Shown: positions 27,885-38,197 of the stretch, piece by piece
Numbering within the stretch: the first letter of the stretch is position 1
Layout: each line of letters opens with the position of its first letter
DNA from: Amycolatopsis sp. NBRC 101858
GTDB lineage: Bacteria > Actinomycetota > Actinomycetes > Mycobacteriales > Pseudonocardiaceae
Length of the DNA: 64,000 bases
Assembly: GCF_030269325.1 (NCBI RefSeq)
Contig: NZ_BSTD01000001.1
Location: 2,434,681-2,498,680, forward strand
Direction: 5' to 3'
Notes under the pieces: generated by a model
The model's input: only the letters and a program-made list of their open reading frames with translations
Told to the model about the DNA's origin: nothing
Databases searched by the model: none
Translations under genes and position numbers: made by a program

Positions 27885-29327
27885 TCAGGAATTTCCGATT
27901 CCCTGCTCGGCGGCCCACTTCTTCAGCTCCGCCACGGCGTCGTCGTGCTCCAGCGGCCCGCGGTCCAGGCGCAGCTCCTTGAGGAACTTCCACGCCTTGC
28001 CGACGTCCGGCCCCGGCTTGAGGCCGAGCAGCTCCATGATCTCTTCGCCGTTGAGGTCCGGCCGCACGCGATCGAGGTCTTCCTTGGCCTTGAGCGCGGC
28101 GATGCGGGCCTCGAGGTCGTCGTAGGTCGCCTGCAGCGCCGCCGCCTTCCGGCGGTTGCGCGTGGTGCAGTCGGCGCGGACCAGCTTGTGCAGCCGGGTC
28201 AGCAGCGGGCCGGCGTCGGTGACGTACCGGCGGACCGCCGAGTCCGTCCACTCGCCCTTGCCGTAGCCGTGGAACCGCAGGTGGAGGAACACGAGCTGGG
28301 AGACGTCGTCGATGATCTCCTTGGAGAACTTCAACGCCCGCAAACGTTTGCGGGCCATCCGCGCCCCGACCACCTCGTGGTGGTGGAAGCTCACCCCGCC
28401 GCCCGGCTGGAACTCCCGCGTCGCCGGCTTGCCGACGTCGTGCAGCAGCGCCGCCAGGCGCAGGATGAGGTCCGGCTCCGACGTCGGCTCGTGCGACTTC
28501 TCCAGGTCGATCGCCTGGGCCAGCACGGTCAGCGAGTGCTGGTAGACGTCCTTGTGCTGGTGGTGCTCGTCGATCGCCAGCCGCATCCCGGGCACCTCGG
28601 GCAGCACGCGGTCGCCGAGGCCGGTGTCGACCAGCAGCTCCAGCCCGGGCCGCGGGTCGTCGGCGAGCAGCAGCTTCGACAGCTCGGCCTGGACGCGCTC
28701 GGCGGTGATCCGGTCGATCTCGCTCGCCATCGACGTCATCGCGTCGACCACGCGCGGCGCGGCGGTGAAGCCGAGCTGCGCGGCGAACCGGGCGGCCCGC
28801 AGCATCCGCAGCGGGTCGTCGGCGAACGACTCCTGCGGCGTCGCCGGCGTGTCGAGGACCTTCTCCCGCAACGCGCTCAAGCCGTCGTGCGGGTCGATGA
28901 ACGTCTTCGTGGCCAGCTCGACGGCCATCGCGTTGACCGTGAAGTCGCGGCGGAGCAGGTCGCCCTCGATGCTGTCGCCGAAGGTGACCTCGGGGTTGCG
29001 GCCGACGCGGTCGTAGCTGTCCGCGCGGAACGTCGTGATCTCGAGCTGCATGCCCTTCTTCGTCACGCCGACCGTGCCGAACGCGATGCCGACGTCCCAG
29101 ACCGCGTCGCCCCACTCGCTGACGATCTTCAGCACCCGGTCCGGCCGGGCGTCGGTGGTGAAGTCGAGGTCGCCGGAGCGCCGGCCGAGCAGCGCGTCGC
29201 GCACGCTCCCGCCGACGAGGTACAGGCGGTGCCCGGCCCGGGCGAACCTCTCGGCCAGCTCGTCCGCCAGGGGGGAGAGCCGCATCAGCTCGACCACCGC
29301 GTTCTCCTTGGCGACCACGTCGTTCAC
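27885..29327 (-). CDS. cca: CCA tRNA nucleotidyltransferase
   Basis: 480 residues, the same length as mycobacterial PcnA. It adds or repairs the 3' CCA of tRNAs. The nucleotidyltransferase head has LYLVGGSVRDALLGR and DLDFTTDARPD (catalytic D-x-D), RRDFTVNAMA and DDPLRMLRAARFAAQLGF. The C-terminal half has an HD domain (LLHDVGKP, HHHEVVGA), typical of the actinobacterial form. GTG 29327 gives the family's usual N-terminus; a longer frame to 29420 runs into the divergent promoter. The order cca-Nudix-DUF6049-murJ is conserved in mycobacteria. Confidence 0.95.
   Translation of the reverse strand: MNDVVAKENAVVELMRLSPLADELAERFARAGHRLYLVGGSVRDALLGRRSGDLDFTTDARPDRVLKIVSEWGDAVWDVGIAFGTVGVTKKGMQLEITTFRADSYDRVGRNPEVTFGDSIEGDLLRRDFTVNAMAVELATKTFIDPHDGLSALREKVLDTPATPQESFADDPLRMLRAARFAAQLGFTAAPRVVDAMTSMASEIDRITAERVQAELSKLLLADDPRPGLELLVDTGLGDRVLPEVPGMRLAIDEHHQHKDVYQHSLTVLAQAIDLEKSHEPTSEPDLILRLAALLHDVGKPATREFQPGGGVSFHHHEVVGARMARKRLRALKFSKEIIDDVSQLVFLHLRFHGYGKGEWTDSAVRRYVTDAGPLLTRLHKLVRADCTTRNRRKAAALQATYDDLEARIAALKAKEDLDRVRPDLNGEEIMELLGLKPGPDVGKAWKFLKELRLDRGPLEHDDAVAELKKWAAEQGIGNS
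28336..28355. repeat. 20-bp perfect palindrome inside cca (LacI/PurR-operator-like)
   Basis: GCCCGCAAACGTTTGCGGGC is a perfect inverted repeat within the coding sequence. Its core CGCAAACGTTTGCG is the symmetrical LacI-family operator pattern (the PurR box core) and recurs exactly at 41232-41245. Confidence 0.6.
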
Positions 29328-29414
29328 GAAAATCCCACTACGTTCGGGTGTGGTTACTACAGGCACCACCGGACAGGACACGGAGAGCCAGCCTACCGGG
29401 GCAACCGTTTGCTC

Positions 29415-29420
29415 TAGCAT
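29415..29420 (+). promoter_or_regulatory. -10 element, leaderless promoter of the Nudix gene
   Basis: TAGCAT followed by 6 nt and the ATG at 29427; no ribosome site. Confidence 0.55.
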
Positions 29421-29426
29421 CGCAGC

Positions 29427-29981
29427 ATGTCTGGATCAGCCGGCCGTCCTGGCGCCTCCAAGCCGCGGAGGCGGCGCAGGCGTCAGCGCGGCAGGCGCCT
29501 GACCACGGTCGACGAGACGTCGGCCGGTGGCCTCGTGGTGGACGCCGAGCGCGAACAGGCGGTGCTGATCGGCCGGCTCGACCGGCACGGCAGACTGCTG
29601 TGGTCGCTGCCCAAGGGCCACATCGAGGACGGTGAGACGGTGGAACAGACGGCCGTGCGCGAGGTCAAGGAGGAAACCGGCATCTCCGCGCGCGTGCTGC
29701 GGCCACTGGGCACCATCGACTACTGGTTCGTGGCCGAGAAGCGGCGGATCCACAAGACCGTCCACCACTTCCTGCTCGAAGCGCTCGGCGGCGAGCTCTC
29801 CGACGAAGACGTCGAGGTCACCGAGGTGGCCTGGGTACCGCTGGCCGAGCTGGAGACCAAACTCGCCTACTCCGACGAGCGCAAGCTCGTCCGGAAGGCC
29901 AGTCAGATGCTCAAGGAACTTTTCGCGCGCCCGGACGTCCACGGACGAGACGAGCACGCCCCTGAGGGAGCCCCCGAGTGA
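29427..29981 (+). CDS. Nudix hydrolase (MutT4-like)
   Basis: 184 residues. The Nudix box is complete: G-H-I-E-D-G-E-T-V then EVKEETGI (about residues 71-93), so it should hydrolyse a nucleoside diphosphate linked to another group. A basic Arg-rich N-terminus ([11 protein letters not shown]) precedes the domain. Position next to cca and a DUF6049 gene is that of M. tuberculosis MutT4 (Rv3908). Substrate is not shown by the sequence. The stop overlaps the next GTG by 4 nt (GTGA). Confidence 0.93.
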   Translation: MSGSAGRPGASKPRRRRRRQRGRRLTTVDETSAGGLVVDAEREQAVLIGRLDRHGRLLWSLPKGHIEDGETVEQTAVREVKEETGISARVLRPLGTIDYWFVAEKRRIHKTVHHFLLEALGGELSDEDVEVTEVAWVPLAELETKLAYSDERKLVRKASQMLKELFARPDVHGRDEHAPEGAPE

Positions 29982-32134
29982 AGCGGTTCGCCGCAGCCTT
30001 CCTTTCCGTCCTCTTCCTGGCCGTCCCCGCCCTCACCGGAGCCACGGTGGCACAGGCGGAGGAAGGCGCCCGCCTGCGCGTCGAGCTGAACGAGCTCAAC
30101 CCGCGCGTGGTCACCGGCTCGACGACGACGCTGACCGTGTCCGGAACGGTGACCAACACCGGCGACCGCAAGGTCAACCGGCCGCAGGTCCGCCTGCAGG
30201 TCGGCGACCGGGTCACGACCTCGCGCGGGGTCAACGACGTGCTGTCGGGCGCCGTCATCAAGGACTCCCCGCTGACCGACTTCAGCTCGGTCGCGGACTC
30301 GCTGGAGCCCGGGCAGAGCGCGCCGCTGAACATCACGGTGAACCTGACCGGCTCGAAGGCCGCGCAGTTCAACCGCCCCGGCGTCTACCCGCTGCTGGTG
30401 AACGTCAACGGCACGCCGGAGTTCGGCGGGCCCGCGCGGCTGGGCGCGGTCAGCATGCTGATGCCGGTGCTCGCCGGGCCGGGCAAGTCGGCCGGGCACC
30501 CGTCGGCGGGCGCGCCGAGCATGACCCTGCTCTGGCCGCTGACCAGCGGCGTCCCCCCGGTCTACGCGGCGCCCTACGGCCAGCCGCTGGTGCTGCGCGA
30601 CGACCGGCTGGCCGACGAGATCGGCCCCGACGGCCGGCTGAACGCGCTGGTCACCTCCGCGTCCACAGCCATGCACGGCGACTCGACCCTCGCGAAGTCG
30701 ATGTGCTTCGCGCTCGACCCGGACCTGCTGGCCACCGTCGACTCGATGAGCCGCGGCTACCAGGTGCACACCGAGAACGGGAACGTCGACGGCAAGGGCG
30801 CCCAGACCGCGAAGACGTGGCTGACCTCGCTGCGCACCTTGCTGACCGGCCGGTGCGTGGTGGCGCTGCCCTTCGCCGACGCCGACCTCAACACCGTCTC
30901 GCGGATCCGTCCCGGCGACCCCATCCTGGTCGCCCAGGCGGCCGCGGCGGCGTCGACGATCCAGCAGCTGGCCGGCGTCACGCCGCAGACCGGCGTGCTC
31001 TGGCCGGACGGCACGCTCAACGAAGCGGTGCTCACCGCCCTGACCCAGGCCGGCGTCAAGACCGTCCTCACGGACGCGGCGAAGCTCGCCCCCGCCGGTG
31101 TGGGCGGCGGGGTCACCGTGCAGGGCAGCACGGTCCGCGCCCAGCCGACCGACTCGCTGATCTCCGCGGCGATGAACGGCGTGCCGAGCGTGCCCGACTC
31201 GGTCACCGTCGCCGCGAGCACCGAGCGGGCGATCGCCAGCCAGAACGGGCTCGGCGCGCTCGCCTTCCGGGCCGGTCTCGGCCTGCCGGCCGGGCAGGAG
31301 CGCCCGAAGCACCTGCTCGTCGCCCCGCCGCGGCGCTGGGACGCCCCGGCCGCCGAGCTCACGGCGTACCTGCAGCAGGTCGGCGACTTCCTCAACGCCG
31401 GGGTGGTCACGGCGGAGTCGCTCCCGTCGCTGCTGTCCGCGGACCCGGCGGGCCCCGGCGCGGTCGGCGACGGCGGCCAGAACCCCGACGCGGCCATCGA
31501 CCCCGCCGTCGTCTCGACGTTGGCGAAGCTCGACGACCAGGCCACCGGGATGGCGTCCGCGATGCAGCTGGACCCCACCAAGCGGGTCAAGCCGGAGGAC
31601 GTCGTCGCGTCGGTGCGGCTGGCCGAGCTGCGTGGCGCCTCCACCGGCTGGCGGGGCCTGCCTGCCGACGCGGCGACCGCGAACGCGCGGGCCGAGATCG
31701 GGGCCATCAGCGACCGGGTGAGCGTCCGGCAGCCGCAGCAGATCATCGCGCTGGCGTCCGGCAACTCCCCGCTGCCGGTGTACGTGGTGAACGACCTGCC
31801 GGTCGGGATCAACGCGCGGTTCTCGCTCAACAACAACACGGGCCTGCGCGCGGACGAAGCCAAGGAGGTGTCGTTCCCCGCGGGCGGCGGCCGGCAGTAC
31901 TTCCTCCCCGTGGAGGCGCTGCGGGCCGGCCGGTTCAGTGTCGATGTGTCGTTGAGCACGCCCACCGGTACCCCGCTCGGGTCATCCGCGCGGTTCGAGC
32001 TGACGTCGACGGAGTACGGCGCGATCACCATCATCGCGACCGTCGCCGCAGGTGTGGCCCTACTTCTGCTGGCCTCCCGGCGCATCTACCGGCGGGTGAA
32101 GGACGCCCGCGCGGGTCGCGACTTGGTGGACTGA
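29978..32134 (+). CDS. DUF6049 family membrane-anchored secreted protein
   Basis: 718 residues, homologue by position and structure of mycobacterial Rv3909. A signal peptide (residues 1-26, ending AQA) is followed by a CARDB-like beta domain ([18 protein letters not shown]), a long extracellular region, a second beta domain near the end, and a C-terminal membrane span (about 685-705) with a short basic tail. It would sit on the outer face of the membrane. Function unknown; the conserved link to murJ and sigM suggests a role in cell-envelope assembly. The start overlaps the Nudix stop by 4 nt. Confidence 0.88.
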   Translation: MKRFAAAFLSVLFLAVPALTGATVAQAEEGARLRVELNELNPRVVTGSTTTLTVSGTVTNTGDRKVNRPQVRLQVGDRVTTSRGVNDVLSGAVIKDSPLTDFSSVADSLEPGQSAPLNITVNLTGSKAAQFNRPGVYPLLVNVNGTPEFGGPARLGAVSMLMPVLAGPGKSAGHPSAGAPSMTLLWPLTSGVPPVYAAPYGQPLVLRDDRLADEIGPDGRLNALVTSASTAMHGDSTLAKSMCFALDPDLLATVDSMSRGYQVHTENGNVDGKGAQTAKTWLTSLRTLLTGRCVVALPFADADLNTVSRIRPGDPILVAQAAAAASTIQQLAGVTPQTGVLWPDGTLNEAVLTALTQAGVKTVLTDAAKLAPAGVGGGVTVQGSTVRAQPTDSLISAAMNGVPSVPDSVTVAASTERAIASQNGLGALAFRAGLGLPAGQERPKHLLVAPPRRWDAPAAELTAYLQQVGDFLNAGVVTAESLPSLLSADPAGPGAVGDGGQNPDAAIDPAVVSTLAKLDDQATGMASAMQLDPTKRVKPEDVVASVRLAELRGASTGWRGLPADAATANARAEIGAISDRVSVRQPQQIIALASGNSPLPVYVVNDLPVGINARFSLNNNTGLRADEAKEVSFPAGGGRQYFLPVEALRAGRFSVDVSLSTPTGTPLGSSARFELTSTEYGAITIIATVAAGVALLLLASRRIYRRVKDARAGRDLVD

Positions 32135-32240
32135 TCCCTCGGCCTTCGAGTGTTCCGGGCGGTTCCCGATTACTCTTGGTCCGCACGTACGCGGCACCGG
32201 GCCGCGGGCACCGGACCGAGCACCGAGGATTGGGCACGCG

Positions 32241-35078
32241 TTGGAGAGAGAGCCGGGCTTACCACCCGAGCGTGCGAGTCGTCCTCGGCGCGATGGCGCT
32301 CCACCCCCGCAACGGGGTGACGGGCCCCCGCGCGCGTCGCAGCCGGTCCGCCGCCAGCCGCCACCCCAGCAGCCGCCTCCGCCGGAGCGCGGCCGCCGCC
32401 AGCCGCCCCGAAACGGCCACACACGCCAGATGCCGCCCCCCGAGGACGCGACGGTCCGTGATCAACGCCCGATGCGCGAAGACGGCCCACCCCGCCGCCC
32501 GGCCCGCGAAGACGCCCCGCCGCCCCGGCGGCCCGCGCGCGACGACGCACCGCCGAGGCGACCGGCTCGCGAGGACGGCCCACCACGCCGCCGCCCGCGC
32601 GACGACGCCCCCGACGGCCGCCCGGTCCGCGACGAGGGACACCCCCGCGAGGGTCGCCCCGTCCGCGACGACCTGCCTCCCCGTGAGGGACGACCGGTCC
32701 GCGACGAAGCGGTCGTCCGCGACCAACGACCACCCCGCGACGGCCACCCGGGCCGCGACGACCTCCCTCCGCGCGAAGGCCGCCCCGTCCGCGACGAAGG
32801 GGTCGTCCGCGACCAGCGGCCACCCCGCGACGACCTGCCCCCGCGTGACGGCCGGCCGGTCCGCGACGAAGCGCTGATCCGCGACCAGCGGCCGCCTCGC
32901 GACGCCCAGCCGGTCCGCGACGACCTGCCCCCCGGCGACGCCTGGCCCGTCCACGACGAGGCCCCGCCCCGCGAGCCGCAGCGTCCGGCCCGGCGAGTCC
33001 CGCCGCCGGGGCCGCCGCCGCAGCAACCCCCGCCGCGTGGCGGGCAGCCGCCCCGGGCCGCCGGTGGCCCGGCGCCCACGCGCGTCCAGCCCGTGCCGCC
33101 GGTCCCCGGCCCGCCGGGGCAGCCGTCGGCCCAGGGCCGGCTACCGCAGCCCGCCCCGCCGCTGCCGCCACCCGTGACCCCGCCGCCGGGCACGCCGGCC
33201 GCGGGCAACCCGGCTCCCGGGACGCCGCCGCCCGGCATCCCGGTGCCCCCGCGCGGCCGCGGCTCCCGGCGTCCGGCGCCGGTCCGGCCGTGGCAGGAGG
33301 AGGCCCAGCGCCCGCCCGACCCGGAGGCCACGCGGTTCATCCCGCGCACCGCCGGCGTCCCGATGAACTCGCGCTGGCCGGTCGCCGACCCGGACGTCAT
33401 GCGCCCGTACGACGCCCTGGCCACTCAGGTCATGCCGGCGCTCAAGGGGCCGCTGGTCAAGCCGAGGCCGGACGAAGAGGCCCCGGCCAAGGCGCCGTCG
33501 CTGGCGAAGGCGTCCGGCCGGATGGCGATCGCTTCGCTGATCAGCCGGATCACCGGCTTCCTGTGGAAGCTGCTGCTGGTCGCCGCCATCGGCCAGGGCA
33601 TCGCGAACGACTCGTTCAACGTCGCCAACACGATGCCGAACATCATCTTCGAGCTGCTGATGGGTGGCGTCCTCGCCAGCGTGGTGGTCCCGCTGCTGGT
33701 GCGGTCCCAGGACGAGCCCGACGGCGGCGCGGCCTACACCCAGCGGCTCATCACCGTGGCGTTCTCGCTGCTGCTGGTCGGCACGGTGGTCGCGGTGCTC
33801 GCGGCCCCGGCGTTCACCAGCCTCTACGTCGACGGCTCCGGCAAAGCCAGCTCGTCGCTGACCACGGCCTTCGCCTACCTGCTGCTGCCGGAGATCTTCT
33901 TCTACGGCGTGTTCGCGCTGCTCTCGGCGGTGCTGAACGCCAAGCAGATCTTCGGCCCGACGGCGTGGGCGCCGGTGATCAACAACCTGGTCGTCATCTT
34001 CACGATCATGGTCGTCTGGGTCATGCCGGGCGACATCGACACCGCGAACCCGTCGATCACCGACCCGAAGGTGCTGACGCTCGGCATCGGCGTCACGGGC
34101 GGCATCATCGCCCAGGCGTTCCTGCTGGTGCCGCCGCTGCTGCGCTCGGGCTTCCGGTTCAAGTGGCGCTGGGGCATCGACAAGCAGATGAAGGAGTTCG
34201 GCGGCCTCGCGCTGTGGATCCTCGGCTACGTCGCGGTGAGCCAGGTCGGCTACACGATCAACACGCGCGTGCTGACCAGCGGTTCACCCGGTGGTGTGAC
34301 CGCGTACAGCAACGCCTGGCTGCTCTTCCAGCTGCCGTACGGCGTCATCGGCGTCTCGCTGCTGACGGCGATCATGCCCCGGATGAGCCGCGCCGCCGCC
34401 GACGGCGACCACAAGAAGCTGATCGGCGACCTCTCGTACGCGTCCCGGATGTCGACGGTGATGCTCGTCCCGATCTCCGCGGTGATGACCGTGGTCGGCG
34501 GCTCGATCGGCATCGCGCTTTTCACCTTCGGCAAGGGCACGATCGAGACCGCCGAACGGCTCGGCGACGCGCTCGCGATCTCGGCGTTCGCGTTGCTGCC
34601 GTACGCGCTGGTCATGCTCCAGATGCGCGTCTTCTACGCGATGAAGGACGCCCGGACGCCGACGCTGATCATGATCGTGATGACGCTGGTCAAGGTGCCG
34701 CTGCTGTACCTGTGCCCGGTGCTGCTGTCGCCGGACAACGTCGTGCTCGGCGTCATGATGGTCAACGCGCTGACGTTCGTCGTCGGCGCGATCCTCGGCC
34801 AGGTGTGGCTCTGGGTGACCCTGGGTAACCTGCGGAGCAAGCGGGTGATCGGCGTGATCCTCTTCACGGTCGTCGCCAGCGGGCTCGGCGTCGGCGCGGC
34901 CTGGGTGGCCGGGCAGATCGTGCCGGACTCGTTCGGGCCGACCTTGGGGGCCTGGATCAAGCTCTTCCTGCAGGGCATCGTGGGGATCGTGGTCTCGTTC
35001 GGGGTACTCATGGCGCTGAAGGTCGAGGAGCTGAAACCGGCGACTTCGAGGTTCACCCGGTTGATCAAGCGGGGGTAA
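32241..35078 (+). CDS. murJ: MurJ/MviN lipid II flippase with long disordered N-terminus
   Basis: 945 residues. Residues about 1-415 are cytoplasmic, Pro/Arg/Asp-rich and repetitive. The rest is a MurJ/MviN flippase with about 14 membrane segments: ASLISRITGFLWKLLLVAAI at the start of the core, FNVANTMPNIIFELLMGGVL next, and the SNAWLLFQLPYGVIGVSLLTAIMPRMSR segment later (the usual family block). It flips lipid-linked peptidoglycan precursor. Unlike Rv3910 of mycobacteria it is not fused to the pseudokinase, which is a separate gene downstream. The start codon is a TTG with GAGG 12 nt upstream, so the exact start is uncertain; TACTCT at 32171 is a possible -10. Confidence 0.93.
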   Translation: MEREPGLPPERASRPRRDGAPPPQRGDGPPRASQPVRRQPPPQQPPPPERGRRQPPRNGHTRQMPPPEDATVRDQRPMREDGPPRRPAREDAPPPRRPARDDAPPRRPAREDGPPRRRPRDDAPDGRPVRDEGHPREGRPVRDDLPPREGRPVRDEAVVRDQRPPRDGHPGRDDLPPREGRPVRDEGVVRDQRPPRDDLPPRDGRPVRDEALIRDQRPPRDAQPVRDDLPPGDAWPVHDEAPPREPQRPARRVPPPGPPPQQPPPRGGQPPRAAGGPAPTRVQPVPPVPGPPGQPSAQGRLPQPAPPLPPPVTPPPGTPAAGNPAPGTPPPGIPVPPRGRGSRRPAPVRPWQEEAQRPPDPEATRFIPRTAGVPMNSRWPVADPDVMRPYDALATQVMPALKGPLVKPRPDEEAPAKAPSLAKASGRMAIASLISRITGFLWKLLLVAAIGQGIANDSFNVANTMPNIIFELLMGGVLASVVVPLLVRSQDEPDGGAAYTQRLITVAFSLLLVGTVVAVLAAPAFTSLYVDGSGKASSSLTTAFAYLLLPEIFFYGVFALLSAVLNAKQIFGPTAWAPVINNLVVIFTIMVVWVMPGDIDTANPSITDPKVLTLGIGVTGGIIAQAFLLVPPLLRSGFRFKWRWGIDKQMKEFGGLALWILGYVAVSQVGYTINTRVLTSGSPGGVTAYSNAWLLFQLPYGVIGVSLLTAIMPRMSRAAADGDHKKLIGDLSYASRMSTVMLVPISAVMTVVGGSIGIALFTFGKGTIETAERLGDALAISAFALLPYALVMLQMRVFYAMKDARTPTLIMIVMTLVKVPLLYLCPVLLSPDNVVLGVMMVNALTFVVGAILGQVWLWVTLGNLRSKRVIGVILFTVVASGLGVGAAWVAGQIVPDSFGPTLGAWIKLFLQGIVGIVVSFGVLMALKVEELKPATSRFTRLIKRG
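32620..32940 (+). repeat. Degenerate tandem coding repeat in the MurJ N-terminus
   Basis: Units of about 20 residues built on R-P-V-R-D-D-L-P-P-R-E-G and R-D-E-A-V-V-R-D-Q-R-P-P-R-D. The tail resembles a charged, proline-rich tether. Probably variable in length between strains. Confidence 0.75.
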
Positions 35079-35157
35079 CGATTCCGGTACGGATGGCGAC
35101 GACTCCCGCGTCGTATTCTGGGTAACCTTGAGGCGGGGAGCTAACGGGAGAGTGCGG

Positions 35158-36747
35158 GTGGACACGAGGCGGAGCGAACAGGCGGGGGGTGCGAACCACG
35201 TGGGCAAGGCCCAGGTCGGATCGCTGGCCCCCGGGCGCGTGGTCGGCGACGGCCGCTACCGCCTCCTCGCGCAGTTCGGCGTGGACGAGCGGGGTGACGC
35301 GCACCTTTGGCGTGCCCGCGACGGGCAGCTGAAGCGGGACGTCGCGCTGACCCTGCTGGTCGGCGACCCGGCCGACCCGGAAGCCGCGCGGCTCGCGCGG
35401 CGCACCCTCGAACGCGCGACGCACGCGTCGAAGTTCGGCCACGGCGGCGTCGCCCGCGTGCTCGACGTGCTCGCCCTCGGCAGCGGTATCACCTCCAGCG
35501 AAGGCCTGCTCGGCGTCGTCGTCGCGGAGTGGACCAAGGGCAGCGACCTGGTGGACCTCGTCGCGCAGCGGCCGGTGGCCCCCGCCGCGGCCGCGCGGAT
35601 GGTGCAGGCGCTGGCCGAAGCCGTCGAACAGGCTCACCAGAACGGGCTCGTCCTCGGGCTCGACCACCCCCAGCGGCTGCGGCTGACGCCGAGCGGCGCG
35701 CTGAAGCTCGCGTTCCCCGGCCCGCTGCCGGAGGCGACGCTGCGCGACGACGTCAAGGCGCTCGGCGCGGTCCTCTACCTGCTCCTGACCGGACGCTGGG
35801 CGCTGCCCGGCGGCCCGCCCGCGATCCAGCCGGCCCCGACCACGCCGCAGGGGCGGATCGTCCCGCCGCGGCAGCTCATCCCCACGGTGCCCGCCGACCT
35901 GTCGTCGCTGGCCGTCCGGACGATCGAGGACGGCGGCAACGGCGGCATCCGCACCAGCGCGGCCATCCTCCGGATGCTCGACCAGGTGGCCGAGGAAGAG
36001 GAGCGCACCCAGCTGATCAAGGCCGTCGGCGGGGACGCCGCCGAGGGCGAAGGCACGGTCTGGACGACGAAGAAGCCGGTCAAGGACGTCGCTCGGCGGC
36101 GCAAGCTCGCGCTCGGCGTCACCGTCCTGGTGGTCGCGACCGTCGTCATCCTCGCCTGGGGCGGGCTGATGCTGATCAACGTCTTCCAGGGCGACTCGAA
36201 GGCGAGCGGGCCGACGATCAACGTCGCCGCGCCCCCGGCGTCGAGCCAGCCGGCCGGGCAGCCGCCCGCGTCGAGCCAGCCGGCCCCGCCGCCGTCGCCG
36301 GCCGTGGGTGCCGCGGTGAAGCCGCAGGCCGTCGCCGTCTACAACCCCGAGGGCAAGGGCGACAACACCGCGCGGGCGAAGTACGCGACGGACGGCAAGC
36401 CCGAGACGCAGTGGCGCACCGAGCAGTACAAGCAGCAGTTCCCCGTCATCAAGCCGGGCGTCGGGCTGGTCGTCACCTTCAAGGACCCGATCACCCTCAG
36501 CCAGGTGCAGGTCATCGGCGGCACCGCGGGCACCAAGGTCGAGATCCGCTCGGCGACCGAGAAGAACCCGGACTTCGCCGACACGAAGGTGGTCGGCAAC
36601 GGCGACCTGAAGGACGGCGACACGACGATCCCGCTGGCCCAGCCGACGCAGGGTGAGTACTTCATCGTCTGGATCACCGCTCTGGGTGGCGACGACGGGA
36701 AGTTCCAGACGGAGATCGCCGACCTGGCGTTCCTGCCTGCGGGGTGA
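35158..36747 (+). CDS. Membrane pseudokinase with extracellular discoidin-like domain
   Basis: 529 residues. The N-terminal about 20-280 has a protein kinase fold but lacks catalysis: the VAIK lysine is replaced (VALTLL), and the HRD-x-N and DFG motifs read as GLDHPQRLRL and AFPG. One membrane segment lies at about 316-342, then a Pro/Ser linker and a beta-rich extracellular domain resembling a galactose-binding/discoidin fold. This is the part that in M. tuberculosis Rv3910 is fused to MurJ and recruits the FHA protein FhaA after phosphorylation. Here it is a separate gene just after murJ. GTG 35158 has GGGAGA 6 nt upstream; TATTCT at 35114 is a possible -10. Confidence 0.85.
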   Translation: MDTRRSEQAGGANHVGKAQVGSLAPGRVVGDGRYRLLAQFGVDERGDAHLWRARDGQLKRDVALTLLVGDPADPEAARLARRTLERATHASKFGHGGVARVLDVLALGSGITSSEGLLGVVVAEWTKGSDLVDLVAQRPVAPAAAARMVQALAEAVEQAHQNGLVLGLDHPQRLRLTPSGALKLAFPGPLPEATLRDDVKALGAVLYLLLTGRWALPGGPPAIQPAPTTPQGRIVPPRQLIPTVPADLSSLAVRTIEDGGNGGIRTSAAILRMLDQVAEEEERTQLIKAVGGDAAEGEGTVWTTKKPVKDVARRRKLALGVTVLVVATVVILAWGGLMLINVFQGDSKASGPTINVAAPPASSQPAGQPPASSQPAPPPSPAVGAAVKPQAVAVYNPEGKGDNTARAKYATDGKPETQWRTEQYKQQFPVIKPGVGLVVTFKDPITLSQVQVIGGTAGTKVEIRSATEKNPDFADTKVVGNGDLKDGDTTIPLAQPTQGEYFIVWITALGGDDGKFQTEIADLAFLPAG

Positions 36748-36765
36748 CGCACCCGACAGGGTCAG

Positions 36766-36771
36766 TAGGCT
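36766..36771 (+). promoter_or_regulatory. -10 element, leaderless promoter of sigM
   Basis: TAGGCT followed by 7 nt and the GTG at 36779; no ribosome site. The gene may also be read through from the pseudokinase gene ending at 36747. Confidence 0.45.
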
Positions 36772-36778
36772 CTTGCGG

Positions 36779-37402
36779 GTGACAGCTGCAGCTCCCACGG
36801 ATGCGGATCTGATAGCGGCTCACGCCGCGGGGGACCCTCATGCGTTCAGCGAACTCGTCCAGCGACATCGCGACCGCATGTGGGCGGTCGCCCTGCGCAC
36901 GGTCCGCGATCCGGAAGAGGCCGCCGACGCGTTGCAGGACGCGTTCATCTCGGCCTTCCGCGCCGCCGACAAGTTCCGCGCGGAGTCGCAGGTCACGACG
37001 TGGCTGCACCGGATCGTGGTGAACGCCTGCCTCGACCGGATCCGCCGCCGCCAGGCGCGCCCGACCGTGCCGCTGCCGGAAACCGGCTTCAACGAGCCCG
37101 CCACCCCGCGTGACTCGATGGCCGAGCGCGAGACCAGCCTGCTCGTCCGCGAGGCGCTGGACCAGCTGCCCGAGGACCAGCGCGCGCCGATCGTGCTCGT
37201 CGACGTCGAGGGCTACTCGGTCGCGGAGACGGCGAAGATGCTGGGTATCGCGGAAGGCACCGTGAAGAGCCGGTGCGCCCGGGGCCGCGGAAAACTCGCG
37301 AAGGTTCTCGGACACCTGCGGAACCCCGATGCGATTGCGAACGTCCCAACTCACGAAAGCAAACGGGCCGGGCGCCAGCCGGGTAGCGGGGAGGGACGAT
37401 GA
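36779..37402 (+). CDS. sigM: RNA polymerase sigma factor SigM (ECF)
   Basis: 207 residues, an extracytoplasmic-function sigma factor. Region 2 spans residues about 20-90 (AFSELVQRHRDRMWAVALRT, ADALQDAFISAFRAADKF), and region 4 about 128-180 (LDQLPEDQRAPIVLVDVEGYS, IAEGTVKSRCARGRGKL). Its place between the murJ-pseudokinase pair and the anti-sigma gene/trxB is that of mycobacterial sigM. GTG 36779 is chosen over longer frames to 36653 because those overlap the pseudokinase gene and lack family homology. The stop overlaps the next ATG by 4 nt. Confidence 0.92.
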   Translation: MTAAAPTDADLIAAHAAGDPHAFSELVQRHRDRMWAVALRTVRDPEEAADALQDAFISAFRAADKFRAESQVTTWLHRIVVNACLDRIRRRQARPTVPLPETGFNEPATPRDSMAERETSLLVREALDQLPEDQRAPIVLVDVEGYSVAETAKMLGIAEGTVKSRCARGRGKLAKVLGHLRNPDAIANVPTHESKRAGRQPGSGEGR

Positions 37403-38184
37403 CGGACGAAAGCCGGGGGATCGGGGGGACCGTCGGTCCGCCCTGGTCTGTCGACGTGCTCGCCGATCTCCACGCCGGTGTCCTGGACGACGCTCAGGCG
37501 GCGGAGCTGTGGCCGCTGGTCGACGCCGACCCCGAAGCCCGCGCGATCCTCGACGCACTCGACGCGACGCAGTCCGATCTGGCTTCGCTCGCCGACGCGC
37601 CCGCTCCGCCGATGCCCGCGGAGTTCGCGGCTCGGCTCGACGCGGCGTTGGCCGCCGAAGCAGCCGCCAAGTTTCCGGCGCCGCGCACAGCACCGGAGCA
37701 GGCCGGGTCCGGGGACGCCCAGGTGGTGGACCTCGCGGCGGCCCGGCAGCGCCGGAACAAGCGGCTCGGCTGGGCCGCCGGCATCCTGACCGCGGCCGCG
37801 GCGGCGGTCGTCGCCGTGACGATCGCGATCCCCGGCACGTCACAGCAGGCCGGCACCCCGAACGTCGCGGCCCCGCCGCCGTCCGGTCCGTCGGTCGGCA
37901 ACGACGGCAGCGGCGCCCAGGCCCTGATCGGCAAGGCGGTCGGCGTCCGCGACTTCGGCCCGCTGCAGACCGAGGACAAGCTGGACGCCTGCATCGCGGC
38001 CGCCGGGCTCGACCCGAAGGTGCGCCCGGAGGGCATCCGCCCGGTGAACGTCGGCGGCAAGGCCGGCGTCATGATCATCCTGACCACCGGCAAGCTCGCC
38101 CAGTTCCGGCTCGTGGCCTTCGGCGCGGACTGCGGACCGGGTAATCCGGCTGTCCTGTTCGACAAGGTCGTCGGGGAGAAGTAG
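37399..38184 (+). CDS. Anti-sigma factor for SigM (membrane protein)
   Basis: 261 residues. The cytoplasmic N-terminal 120 residues include an [32 protein letters not shown]-type sigma-binding helix bundle. One membrane span (about 136-158) and an extracellular domain of about 90 residues with two Cys (C202 region and C near the end) follow. There is no zinc H-x3-C-x2-C motif. It overlaps sigM by 4 nt, so the pair is co-translated; the family member in mycobacteria holds SigM inactive at the membrane. Confidence 0.85.
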   Translation: MTDESRGIGGTVGPPWSVDVLADLHAGVLDDAQAAELWPLVDADPEARAILDALDATQSDLASLADAPAPPMPAEFAARLDAALAAEAAAKFPAPRTAPEQAGSGDAQVVDLAAARQRRNKRLGWAAGILTAAAAAVVAVTIAIPGTSQQAGTPNVAAPPPSGPSVGNDGSGAQALIGKAVGVRDFGPLQTEDKLDACIAAAGLDPKVRPEGIRPVNVGGKAGVMIILTTGKLAQFRLVAFGADCGPGNPAVLFDKVVGEK

Positions 38185-38197
38185 CGCCTGTCACCCC

